64,000 nt of DNA. Source: Punica granatum. Lineage: Eukaryota > Streptophyta > Magnoliopsida > Myrtales > Lythraceae. The notes beneath the pieces were generated by a model. That model was not told where the DNA came from, did not search any database, and worked only from the letters and a program-made list of their open reading frames with translations. The position numbers and the translations under genes were made by a program. Positions 15,961 through 26,214 of the stretch are shown piece by piece. The stretch covers positions 5,146,001 to 5,210,000 of the forward strand of contig NC_045131.1 of assembly GCF_007655135.1 (NCBI RefSeq), written 5' to 3'. Numbering within the stretch: the first letter of the stretch is position 1; every line of letters begins with the position of its first letter.

Positions 15961-16284
15961 TCAGCCTCCCGCTATGGAATTCATCGATCTCGAGGATGCG
16001 GGTGACTTCTTATTAGACACGTTCTGCCCTTCGACTTCAAGCTCGTGAAGATCTCTGGGGACTGGACTGTTTCCAATACGCGTCGGGCGACTCTTGGGTT
16101 TTCGAGGAGAGAAGCTCTCTGGTTTTGCAGATGCATTCCATGGGATCTCCGCTTCGCTATTATCTTCTTCTTCTTCTTCCCCAACCAGTAAATGAGCTGG
16201 TGGAGCCTCCCATTCCTCCCCATCCATCTCATAGTCGAGATAGTCGGCCCCTGCCATTGCCAAAGCCTCTATCGACACCGACAT
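15961..16284 (-). CDS. small acidic protein of unknown function (MSVSIEALAMAG type)
   Basis: A single open frame encodes 107 residues from the chosen ATG, or 129 from an upstream in-frame ATG at 16350. The N terminus MSVSIEALAMAG is followed by an acidic Tyr/Trp-containing segment (DYLDYEMDGEEWE) and PPAHLL, then a Glu/Asp run at about residues 36-45. The C-terminal half is basic and Ser/Pro-rich. I believe short plant proteins with this N terminus exist, but I know no function. Support comes from the conserved start in the relic near 10.88 kb, where similarity begins at this methionine. No signal peptide or membrane segment is seen. It lies tail-to-tail with B3 copy 3. Confidence 0.55.
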   Translation of the reverse strand: MSVSIEALAMAGADYLDYEMDGEEWEAPPAHLLVGEEEEEDNSEAEIPWNASAKPESFSPRKPKSRPTRIGNSPVPRDLHELEVEGQNVSNKKSPASSRSMNSIAGG

Positions 16285-17321
16285 TGAACGTCCCGCTAGT
16301 GCTTCTCTATAAGGTGAAAGTAATGCACTCAAGAAATTATAGAACCTCAATGCTTTCGGTGATCTTTTTGCGAGTGATTAATCGGCTAAGACGACTTCAT
16401 GTACCCGTTAATCTGCGTGCGTATATATACCAATGATTCGATCTCATGAAAATTGAAGAAGCAAATTAGCATTCTTATCACAGGTCACGGGTTTCATAAG
16501 AATCAAACTAGAGCTCTTAGGCTCCTCTTCAACAAGGAGGTGCTATTCAGAGAGAATGAATTAAGATGAAACATTCTCGTGATCACATGTTGACCGGCCG
16601 ATAGTAAAATAAATAAATATATAAATAAATCTGCCCATGATTTTAGAATAATACGCATTCATACATAATCTGGTGTCAGCAGTGATGAAATATAGTTGCG
16701 TGAAAAACTTATCTGCACTTCAGTTTATCTCGAGTTCGAACCTCCCAGAACATACAATACAATTTTCTGGATCAAGGAAGGCTAGAACTTGTCGAGAAGC
16801 TCTTGATTAAACTTTGAGGGAAGCCATATAATGTCGTGTTTATGTGAAGGAATTAGAGAATGCACGGTAGCTGAATTGCCCGTGCAAAGTTGGATCGTTT
16901 TGTTTTGATCTCACGGTTCGTTTTCCATTCCATCATACCACAGGTATGATCTGACGTTTAATGAAATATTCTTCATGCTCAAATTGAGTGTCTGCTATCA
17001 ACAAGAACGGGTCAAAAACGTAAAAGAGTCTCGTAAAAAATCAAAATGTTGAACTTTTGACCATTTCCTCTTCAAGACCAAATGGCAGCTTTCTTTGAAT
17101 TAATCAGCAGAATTTCAGCTCTGAAATTTCAATCCATATGCTCCCATCATACTGGAGAATTGCAAGGCGTTAAGCTGAGATCAAGAACGCCTCCATGTCC
17201 AAATGATATTTCATTATTCATCGTAACCGAAAAAATTACATGGGATCATCTTACAAGCTACAACTGCATGAAACGCGATAAGAACCAATCATCCTCGATG
17301 AACAATTAGAGCTCAGTGATA
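16285..17321. other. spacer between the small gene and the zinc-finger gene
   Basis: AT-rich sequence with no recognisable gene. Part (16330-16480) is paralogous to the 10.95-11.1 kb region. The right end is the 3' flank of the minus-strand zinc-finger gene. Confidence 0.5.
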
Positions 17322-19182
17322 TCAAGTATCAGAGAACATGCTGATGCCGTTTCCACTTCCCAATTCATTAGCTGGGGAAAGGATGTCCCGTAAGCAGTAA
17401 AAGTCGACCGAGCCGAACCCATCTAGCAACCTTTTGAAGATCCCGTCATCCAAAGAATTCCGGGTTAATTCCTCATCTTTCAACAGCATGTCCTCATCTT
17501 CTTCCTCCTCTACAGCAGTAGCCTCATTCCTCTTGTCGTCATCATCAGCGACAGCGGGCATGTGCCCCTCAAACAGGGCCATGTGCCCGAACAACTTGTC
17601 CTTCCTCGAGAAGCTCGCCCCGCAGGAGCACTTCCACTTGGCCTCACCACAGTGCTTCATATGGCTCCTCAAATCAGCCAACACAGAGAAGCTCTTCTTG
17701 TTGCAGCGGTTGCACGAGTACATCTTCGGGCAATGGCTCCTCTTAAAGTGATTCTTCACGCAGACCACAGACTTGAGAGGCCGAAACTTCTTGTGTGCCT
17801 TATTTCTGTTGCACCTGAAGATTGCAAATTCACAGTAATCAGAGACAGTACTCGAGGAGTAGATACTAACATGAATGAACTCGGAGTTTAAAGTAGAAGC
17901 TGGGATAATTGCTATGAGGCCAAGGAACTCCCCGAACCGGCAAAGAAGTTCTAATACACGCAAATTTTTATCAGCTTTACAACACTATACTCATGCAAGA
18001 AAATGTTAATCTTATCTTCTGTCAGTTCAGCAACCCTTCAAGTTTGCCTATATGTCAAGATGCTTATTCGTATCAGGCCACCCACGACACCTTATAAACC
18101 GGTGTCAAAGTCGAAATTCTGACAAACCGTGATTCACCGCATCCTCATACTTACAATAACAATAGTAATTTTAACAACTATAGATTGAACTCTGGCACAC
18201 AATCAAATATTATGCAATATTATTTTCAAATGGAAATGAGAAATTTTGATGAGTGAACCAGATCGAACGCAAAGTTAGACATGGCCGATCATTACGTCTA
18301 TCAGATTAAATCGTTCCTGAGTTGCAGGATTCTATTGATGACCACAAACTGATTCACATTCTATGATATGCCCTGATTCAGGAAATTCTAGCTTACTATC
18401 AGCAGACTGTAAACTTGACATTCAAAATCGAAACTTGACGATAGGACCAATAAGCGTTATTGGAAAGAATCAAACAGATATTCATCATAGTACCCCTCGA
18501 AAGGACACGAAAACCGGCTCCTCTTCGTCGAAGGAGAAGGCTCAGGGCACTGGCTATCGGGCCTGGCCAACGCCTCCGGGGTCTTGAACTGATTCCCGTG
18601 GGCTCTCATGTGCATCCTCAGGTTAGCGTCTCTCTTGAAACCCTTCCCGCAGATATCACAGAAGTGAGTGTGCTCCGCAAGAAGCTCAACGGAATCGAGC
18701 TCCACGATCTCGCAATCTCCGACAAGTTCATCCTTCTCGTCCTTCATCGTGGTGAGGACGCCCTCCTCGACCTTCAAATCGCCAGTAGGAGGCCTCCCAA
18801 TCGGGCTCTTGACCGGCAGCTTCCGGTCTCCGGACTCCTCCACGGCCGCCGCCGCCGCCGCCACCGCTGCAGGCTTGCTGCCGGGATTCTCCGGGGCCTG
18901 CTGAGAGCAGGAGAGGAGAGCGGCGCCATTGACGATGATCTGGTGGATGGCGGAGACGATCTCGGAGGAGACCAAGTCCATCTGCTCCCCGCTGAGGAGA
19001 GTGTTGCTGTTGAGCGACTGCGACAGGAACTGCTGCACGGAGTCCATCCTCATGCGGACTGTGGAGAGGTTGAGGAGCGGGACTCGGGGGTCAGCGCTGC
19101 CGACGGCGGGGCCGGAGGAGGACGAGGCGCCACCGGAGGGGAGCTCCAAGGGGATCTGGGGAGGTTCGCCGGAGTGTGCCAT
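17322..19182 (-). CDS. C2H2 zinc-finger transcription factor, STOP1/STOP2-like
   Basis: Two exons on the minus strand (19182-18494, then 17814-17322) join with a phase-2 GT-AG intron to 393 residues. The family (SENSITIVE TO PROTON RHIZOTOXICITY) comprises nuclear factors for acid and aluminium tolerance. Zinc finger 1 is [20 protein letters not shown] at about residues 173-192. The second finger is split by the intron (FSCPFEG, then [10 protein letters not shown]...[13 protein letters not shown]). Finger 3 is [20 protein letters not shown]. Finger 4 is [25 protein letters not shown]. These follow the order and spacing of STOP1. The N terminus has a short polyalanine run (about 106-113) and the C-terminal part is acidic. 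The length is nearer to STOP2-like proteins than to STOP1, which is longer as I recall. STOP1 itself is regulated by protein stability; nothing in this sequence shows that. Confidence 0.88.
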
Positions 19183-20544
19183 TGAGGAGATGGGGAGGAC
19201 GAGGAGAAGGGAGTCGAGGTTTTGAGTTTATGAGGAGGAGACGAGGGGCTATGGAAGTTCCCTTCCTCTTCTTCTTCTTCTCCGCCGTCAGTCGATGTGA
19301 ACCGATGTTGACTTTTAGGAGGACCTGTCGAGTGCCCGCCATGGCTGAAAGCAATGCAATTGCTCGCTCGAAGGTTGCGCATTAGCTTAACACGTGGCGG
19401 AAGGACTGGGGGAGAGTCGATATATGCGAAATAAACAAATTCAATAATAATAAAAGAAAAAAAAAGAAAAAAGGGTTAACCTAAACTATTGGAAGAAAAT
19501 GGACTAGAAAGGAGAGAAAAAATTAGAAATATTGAGACGGATTAAAAAGACAATTATTAAGTTATTCTTTTTTTCGATAGACAGAAGGTGATTATTTCAA
19601 TCATTAAACTATTGTGCGTTAATCTAATCTAATAATGAGCATAAATGGCAGCACACGTTGTTGAGTGTGGCTCGAATTCTCACCCCAAGACTTGAAAGCA
19701 ATAGAAAGACTTAGGCTACGGACAATTGATTGCAGCATTGCTAACAGCCAACTACAATTTTGAATAGGCCGAAGAGGACAGAAGCCACAGACAGTCGACT
19801 GTAGTAAGTCGCGCAGTTAATTGTAGAAAGTAGCATAATCCCTGAGAGAGATCTAAACAATCAGCATCAAATTTGACTAGTTTGTTTATTTCCTTGCTCA
19901 GCTAATCTATATCCCTGATTCATTTCTTCTCGTACAAGAACACATTGGGGGGTGAGAGGAAAAGTGAGACTGAAAAAACTTTGTAATCGGGGTTTTGGGA
20001 AAACAGTTTGTACTTCATGGCTTCGTCGCTCATAATAAAAGAAGAACCAGCAAAGCTTCTTTTGTCGTGGACGTACTGCTGGCACACCGCTGGCCTGAAC
20101 CGCGTATACGAGTGTGCAAGCTTCTCTTCTCTTATCTCATTTTAATTGTTTAGTCGAGATTATCGTGAGTTAGATCCATTTCGATTCTTACAAATCGATC
20201 CCAACACACATAGTAAAGATATAGATAATTTTGGAAAGTGAAAGTTTTCTTTACATGATGCATGGGTTTTTTTATATATTTGTATTGGATACATATATTT
20301 ACCTTTACATACACAATTTTGAGTTTGCACTTGGAGTTACTCATGTCGTGGAAAATGTAGGAATTAGGAAGCCGGTGCTTTGTATGCTCATAGAAGTGTG
20401 TCTAGAGTAATATAAGTGCATCATGAGCTTGCTAAATGAATAATCATAAATCATTAATGTAAAATATTATTTGAAATGAATTCCACTGCATAATGCAATT
20501 ATTATTAATTTAAAAAAATCTAGGAGGGATTTAAATATAGAGTA
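19183..20544. other. upstream region of the zinc-finger gene and spacer
   Basis: The first ~200 bp are the presumed 5' leader and promoter (minus strand). A CATATATCG motif near 19415-19425 is a weak TATA candidate. The rest is AT-rich without gene-like sequence. Confidence 0.5.
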
Positions 20545-20820
20545 GGGAAAATAACCTTATATGGCACAATTTTTACCTTATTTTCACTTCATATCATGTT
20601 TTTAAAAGTTGTCGCGATTTAGCACGAATCACCATTTTATTCCAGGATCTAGCACACCATTAAACTCCGTCTAAAAACCGTTAAACACCGTTAGACGAAA
20701 TTTAACGGTGTGCTAGATCCGAGAATAAAATGGTGATTCGTGCTAGATCGTGATAACTTTTAAAAACGTGCTAGGAAGTGAAAATAAGGTAAAAACTGTG
20801 CTATATGAGACTATTTTTCC
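20545..20820. repeat. foldback MITE unit, left copy
   Basis: A near-palindrome of 276 bp. Arms contain AGCACGAATCACCATTTTAT and its inverse, with GATCTAGCACACC and GGTGTGCTAGATC near the centre and TAAATTTCGTCTAA-type sequence at the hinge. It is clearly the same family as 22079-22343. Confidence 0.88.
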
Positions 20821-20832
20821 TCTTTTTTTTTT

Positions 20833-22078
20833 GAAGATTCACTGCACATAAAAATATGAAACTTAGTGTGGAGCTTTATAATAATATCAGCAACGTCGGA
20901 TAAAAGTTTCACCTCGTTTTGAGATCGGACGATTCACAAAAGCTATCTAAATCACAACACCGAAAAAATAGATAAATATTTTTTATCTAAAGATTCACTA
21001 TCTAGAAAAATCTGAAAATATGTGTAGAACTTTACAATAACATCAGGAACATGGGATAAAAGTTTCATCTCGTTTTGAAATCGAACGATTAATAAAAACT
21101 ATTAAAATCGAAACACAAAAAAATGGGTAAATATATTTTATCTGAAGATTCACCACCCAGAAAAATCTGAATATCTGTGAGAAGCTTTATAATAATGTTA
21201 GGAACATGGTGAAAAAGTTTCATGTCGTTTTGAGATCGGACAGTTTACAAAAACTATCAAAATCAAAACACCAAAAAGAAGAGTAATTATTTTTTATCTG
21301 AAGATTCACCACCCAAAAAATTTTGAAATTTTGTGTGGAGCTTTATAATAATATTAGGAATGTTGGATAAAATTTTCACCTTATTTTGAGATCAGATGAT
21401 TCACAAAAACTATCTAAATCACAACACCGAAAAAAGAGGTAAATATTTTTTATCTGAAGATTCACAATCCAAAAAAATCTGAAAATATGCGTGGAGCTTT
21501 AAAATAACATCAGGAACATGAGGTAAAAGTTTCATCTCGTTTTGAGATCAAGCATTTAACAAAAACTATCAAAATCGAAACACCGAAAAGATGGGTAAAT
21601 ATATTTTATCTAAAGATTCACCGCCAAAAAAATCTGAATATCTGTGACGAGCTTTATAATAATGTTAGGAACATGGAGAAAACATTTCATCTCGTTTTGA
21701 TATCGGACAGTTCACAAAAACTATCAAAATCAGAGCACCGAAAAGAAGAGTAATTATTTTTTATCTGAAGATTCTCCACCCAAAAAAAATTAAAATTTTG
21801 TGTGGAGCTTTATAATAATATGAAGAACGTGGGGTAAAAGTTTCACATCATTTTGAGATCGGACGATTCACAAAAACTATCTAAATCACAACACTAAAAA
21901 AAGAGATAAATATTTTTTATCTGAAGATTGACATCCCAGAAAAATTTGAAAATTAGTGTGAAGGTTTATAATAACATTAGGAACATGGACTAAAAGTTTC
22001 ACATCGTTTTGAGATCGTACAGTTCGCAAAAATTATCAAAATCAGAACACCGAAAATAGTAGTAAATATTTTTTTAAT
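20833..22078 (+). repeat. eight-unit satellite array (156 bp) with three-unit higher-order period
   Basis: Monomers begin with GAAGATTCAC or a variant at 20833, 20989, 21144, 21300, 21456, 21612, 21767 and 21923. Spacing is 155-156 bp. Monomers 1, 4 and 7 share CTATCTAAATCACAACAC. Monomers 2 and 5 share ATGGGTAAATATATTTTATC. Monomers 3 and 6 share AGAGTAATTATTTTTTATC. This gives a higher-order period of 467-468 bp. The last unit is more diverged and truncated by the right MITE unit. Confidence 0.9.
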
Positions 22079-22343
22079 GAAAAATAGCCCCATATAACAC
22101 AGTTTTTACTTTATTTTCACTTTCTAGTACGTTTTTAAAAGTTGTCACGATCTAGCACGAATCACCATTTTATTCCCGGATCTAGCACACCGTTAAATTT
22201 CGTCTAAAGGTTTTTAGACGGAATTTAACGGTGTGCTAGATCCGGGAATAAAATGGTGATTTGCGCTAGATCGTGACAACTTTTAAAAACGTGCTAGGAA
22301 ATGAAAATAAGGAAAAAATTGTGCTATATGAGGCTATTTTCCC
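22079..22343. repeat. foldback MITE unit, right copy
   Basis: A near-palindrome of 265 bp that starts GAAAAATAGCCCCATATA and ends TATATGAGGCTATTTTCCC. It shares the central GATCTAGCACACCGTTAAAT block and its inverse with the left copy, and its arms match each other better than those of the left copy. Confidence 0.88.
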
Positions 22344-22417
22344 TATATAGTATTATTGCATGCGGGAAGCTTCCTGCACGTTTCATGCTTAAACAAGTAC
22401 TTTCTTCGATAGAGCTT

Positions 22418-22874
22418 TGTTAGGGACCAGAAAATTGGTCTGACCCGTTCGGCTTGATTTACTATTTTGGACCCACATTGATACTCTAGATTAGGTAATT
22501 AAATCCTATTAAGTATATTTCATCATCTATATCTCATAACATCTCTGATATTATCTCTAAAATATTCTGTTAATATATCATATGAGATATTATTCTATCT
22601 CTAACCACATTTATGACAAGTACATCTACTTGTTATTTATTATTAAATATTATGCACATATTACAATACCTTGATACAGATATTTTGAGACTCCTATAAA
22701 TAGCTCTCTATATACCTCTAAACCCTAAGTCCAATTCTTCTACCTTTCTTGATATATTCTCATTTAAGTATCGAAAAGGGAAATCGGGATTCTCTCAAAT
22801 TCTTCCCCTTTTTGAAGGTCACTCGAAGTTCGTGGTCTGCACATTATCAAGATTCAAAAATCGAGATCATAACA
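22418..22874 (+). repeat. 5' LTR
   Basis: The unit starts TGTTAGGGACC and ends ATCATAACA. A TATA-like CCTATAAATAGC near 22693 is followed by CTCTAAACCCTAAG, consistent with the LTR promoter. It aligns with 25756-26214. Confidence 0.85.
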
Positions 22875-24025
22875 TTGACGCCGTCTATAGGAAACGGTAC
22901 AAAAAGTCATTTGCATCGGCTGTTTTCCACCACATCGAGAAGTGACAATTCTTACAACAAGGAGCGAAGCAAACCTCAACTTGGGAATGGGGGATTGCGT
23001 ATCCCTCACGGCAAGTTGCAGGGATTAACGCGGCGAAGTCGTGCAGTAGGGTTACCTCGTGACATGACGACCACGATTCTTCTCGCGAAAGATATAAAGC
23101 ACCATCGCTCTAGGGATATCACAAGCTAAGTTTCTGCTTCTCAACTTTTGTTCTCATCATCGATCAAAAAGAATATTTTGATATTTGAAATTTAAATCAA
23201 GGTTTACTTTGTGAATCTTGACATAAATCCGATGAATTACCCTCAATTTCGTCGCATCACAATTTTTTGACTTTCCTTGACAGAATTTAATATCTATTAA
23301 GAAGAGAAAATTTTTTGTTTGATGAAATAAAATATTAACATAATGTTTGATAACGAAGTTAAGTTTGATATAAGGAAATGAACACAAAAGTAGTTAGAAA
23401 AAGTATGTGAGAGAATTTAAAGAAGAATATTAAAAAGTAATAATTTTGTCGTTAAATTGAGAAAAAAGTGTTAAAATTGAGGAAAAATGTTGAATAGTTC
23501 AGAGAAATTAGTATTAACAATTAATTTAAATAATATATAAGAAAAAGTATGAGAAAGAATTTAAAGAAAAAAATAAAAAAAAAGTAAATTGTTAAATTGA
23601 GGGAAAAGTAAAATTAAGTTATGTTAATTTTAATTTTTGTAAACAAACATACCATAAGCTTTCTCGATTCGATACTCGGATATTAATTACTTGAATCCTT
23701 ACATCTAGTTATCCATTAAGCCTAAATTTCCCTCACGAATTACATTGTTTATCTCTCAAAGATTAGGGATTTGAAAAATATTGAGCGACTGGGGGCTGAA
23801 CCATATTTTCATCCGGTACGACATCCGTCAATGATGCTAACATCTCATCCTCGAGGATCTTAGACTCTTTGCCATCAACATAAGGGAGATGTGACAATCT
23901 TGATCATCCTCGTGAAAACAATTGCACCCTCAAGTTGATCGTGGATCAATCCATCCATTATGCAAGAAAAAGAGCTGCCATGACATATCACGCGCCGACT
24001 TTCCATATCGCTCGACAACCCACGC

Positions 24026-25018
24026 AAGGTTGTCAGAATCGCAATTCTAGGTAGAATCGGTCAAGGGTCGTAGAATCGTGAATCGTGATTCGAATCGTGC
24101 ATCGTAAGATTCTACCTGTAATTAAAAAATAATATATATATATATATATATGTAGCATACTTTCCTCAGCAAAAAAATCAATCATTCTTCATTCAAATAA
24201 AGACCATAAACAACAAATCAACAAGCTATTCAGCAACCATCACTTATCTTCCATCAAATTCCGCAAGCTATTCAGCGGCAACAGTAACACTCGGAGCCAG
24301 CATCAACAACCAAACAAAATTTTCCGATTCAGCGGGCAGAGAGAGCTCAAAGAGTTAAAGCCTCACCTTGAAATTGACCGAGACCAAGATAGCTCCAAGA
24401 AAGCAAAGCTCAAGCTGAGACAAGTGGAGATGGAGACCAGGAGGAAGAGCGAACTCAAGCTGAGATTGAGGCGGAGGCGGAGGCAGAGGAGGAGGCTTCA
24501 ATCGGAGAAGCGAAGACGGAGACCGAGAGGGGGAGCGAGCTCAAGTTGAGATTGAGGCGGAGGCGGAGGCTTCAATCGGAAAAGCGGAGACCGAGACCGG
24601 GATGGGGAGAGAGCTCGAGCTGTAGATTGAGGCGGGGTGGAGAAGGAGGCGTCGGAGATTCGGAGAAGAACGCCAAAGAAAGCTCAGTTCTTCGAACTGA
24701 GTCTCTGAAGTTTGACCCCGGTTCTCTGTAAGGGTAAAGTCGAGAAGAAGGGAATTAAAAAAAAAAATTGGGTGGGCTTAGGCTGCTTGATGGACCGACA
24801 GAGTAAATGGGCTTGGCTTGGGCTGCTTGGCTAGGCTTGGGTCATGTTTGGGCTGGCAGTGGCAACACTTTGTAGAATCGGGTGAGTCGCACGATTCCAC
24901 GATTGAACGATTCAACTCCCGATTCCAATCCGATTCTACTTCTCCGATCCACCAGGTGCAATCGGAATCGATTGGCCTCCATTATTCTACGACTCGAATC
25001 ATGATTCTAAAAACTATG
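24026..25018. mobile_element. nested Mutator-like non-autonomous element with 9-bp target duplication
   Basis: A perfect 9-bp repeat AACCCACGC flanks the element (24017-24025 and 25019-25027) and interrupts LTR-element sequence. Removing element plus one repeat rejoins CGACAACCCACGCGTCGC. The left end AAGGTTGTCAGAATCGCAAT and the complement of the right end (CATAGTTTTTAGAATCATG) are only partly inverted. Both ends are dense in GAATCG/CGATTC motifs. The middle (24400-24740) is GAGGCGGAGG-rich and keeps a short open frame, but no transposase is visible. Confidence 0.75.
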
Positions 25019-25196
25019 AACCCACGCGTCGCTCGAGGACCCATACTTGAGGCAATCATTCTCATAAATGAAAAAACTTCCATCCAATGCACCATCTTTC
25101 TTGCAAGTTGAGTATAAACTCCAGCTTTGACAATATGCTCGCGTCACGTGGGTACCACCATCGCCCCAACTCTCTGAGAACATAGGCCTCTAGTTT

Positions 25197-25625
25197 CTAC
25201 ACTGGTGGATTTGTGCTTTTTACACAGAAAGATCCCGATAAGCCTTCTCTTTCTACAACGAAAGGGCCCTTGCTTTCTATTGGGATGGGTTTTTTCACCT
25301 CTCGTTGAGGTTTGCGTTTCTCGCTTTCTACATCGAGAGTACGGTGGCCTTCGCTTTCTATAGTGAAGGGCCCCATGCTTTCTATGGCGTGAGGATTCCT
25401 CACATCCATTTAGAGACCACGACCATCATTTTCTACGACGGTGGATCTTGGCATTCGTTTTCTATAACAAAAGGTCTAATGATTTCTACATCGTAGATCT
25501 CCTAATCTCTGCACTAAGGACCATGACCTTTGCTTTCTACATCGATGGAATATTGGCGTTCGCTTTTAATGGTAAAGGTCCCTTCGCTTTCTACAGCGAC
25601 GAAATTTCTCACATTAAAGGGCAAA
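25197..25625 (+). repeat. degenerate motif-repeat tract inside the LTR element
   Basis: About eleven occurrences of a GCTTTCTAYANCGA-like motif recur every 25-45 bp (for example near 25250, 25275, 25325, 25353, 25376 and 25539). They encode recurring (A)FYxE/D fragments in one frame. The spacing is irregular, so this is not a simple satellite. Origin is unknown; it may be a decayed repetitive coding region. Confidence 0.6.
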
Positions 25626-25755
25626 ACAGACTTGATGCACGACGTCACTCCGGCCACAACATGAAAAGGCCATTGCCTAAGATGTGACATCAACAACGAT
25701 GTTGATATAATCCCTTGAACTCTCGAAGCTCGAGCTCACATGATTAGGGGAGTTA

Positions 25756-26214
25756 TGTTAGCTACCATAAAATTGGTCGACCCGTTCAGGCCGATTGACC
25801 ATCCTGGGCTCACATTGATACTGCAAATTGGATAACTAAATCCTATTGAATATATTTTCCTATCTATATCTCATAATATCTATCATATTATCTCTATAAT
25901 ATTCTGTCAATATATCATATGAGATATTATTCTATCTCTAATCACATATATGGCAAGTACATCTACTTATTATTTGTTATTAAATATTATACACAGATTA
26001 CCATATCCCGATACAGATATCCCATGACTCCTATAAAAAAACTCTCTAGGTACCTCTAAACCCTAAGTTCAATTCTTCTACATTTATTCGATACATTCTC
26101 ATTTAAGTATCGGAGAGAGAAAATCGAGATTCCCTTCCGTTCTTCTCCCTTTTGAAGGTCAATCGAAACTTATGGTCTGCACATGATTAAGATCCGAAAA
26201 CCAAGATTCTAACA
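25756..26214 (+). repeat. 3' LTR
   Basis: The unit starts TGTTAGCTACC and ends GATTCTAACA, preceded by the purine tract AGGGGAG. It aligns with 22418-22874 over its whole length, with visible substitutions that suggest an insertion that is not recent. Confidence 0.85.

Larger units (their letters stand above)
20545..22343. mobile_element. composite Mutator-type element: MITE, satellite array, MITE
   Basis: The left end GGGAAAATA and right end TATTTTCCC are inverted. The 9 bp outside are TATAGAGTA (20536-20544) on the left and TATATAGTA (22344-22352) on the right, one mismatch apart. Inside are two related foldback units (20545-20820 and 22079-22343) enclosing eight ~156-bp tandem monomers. 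Neither foldback unit has a matching duplication at its inner side, so the block behaves as one ~1.8-kb insertion. It has no coding capacity. Two independent MITE insertions beside an older array is the alternative. Confidence 0.65.
22418..26214 (+). mobile_element. non-autonomous LTR retrotransposon (LARD/TR-GAG-like)
   Basis: Two LTRs of about 458 bp (22418-22874 and 25756-26214) begin TGTTAG and end AACA, and align throughout with scattered differences. Flanks are AGCTT (22413-22417) and TGCTT (26215-26219), a 5-bp target duplication with one change. After the 5' LTR comes a primer-binding-site-like TTGACGCCGTCTATAGGAA, and before the 3' LTR a purine tract AGGGGAG. The 2.9-kb interior has no reverse transcriptase, integrase or protease motif. 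One ORF (22749-23129) starts inside the LTR and runs 126 codons, without a recognisable domain. The interior also carries a nested element and a motif-repeat tract. Confidence 0.82.

Noticed and set aside
16725..16760. B-box-like GGTTCGAACTC on the minus strand
   Set aside because: No A box at the right distance and no acceptor stem, so not a tRNA gene.
18460..19185. Long plus-strand open frame (241 codons) opposite the zinc-finger gene
   Set aside because: It is the antisense of the GC-rich exon 1 of the STOP-like gene. The minus frame has zinc-finger motifs and joins correctly to exon 2; the plus frame has none.
23330..23655. Possible further MITE inside the LTR element (AACATAATGTTTGAT to GTAAACAAACATACC)
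   Set aside because: Ends are only loosely inverted and no duplication is visible, so I did not list it as an element.
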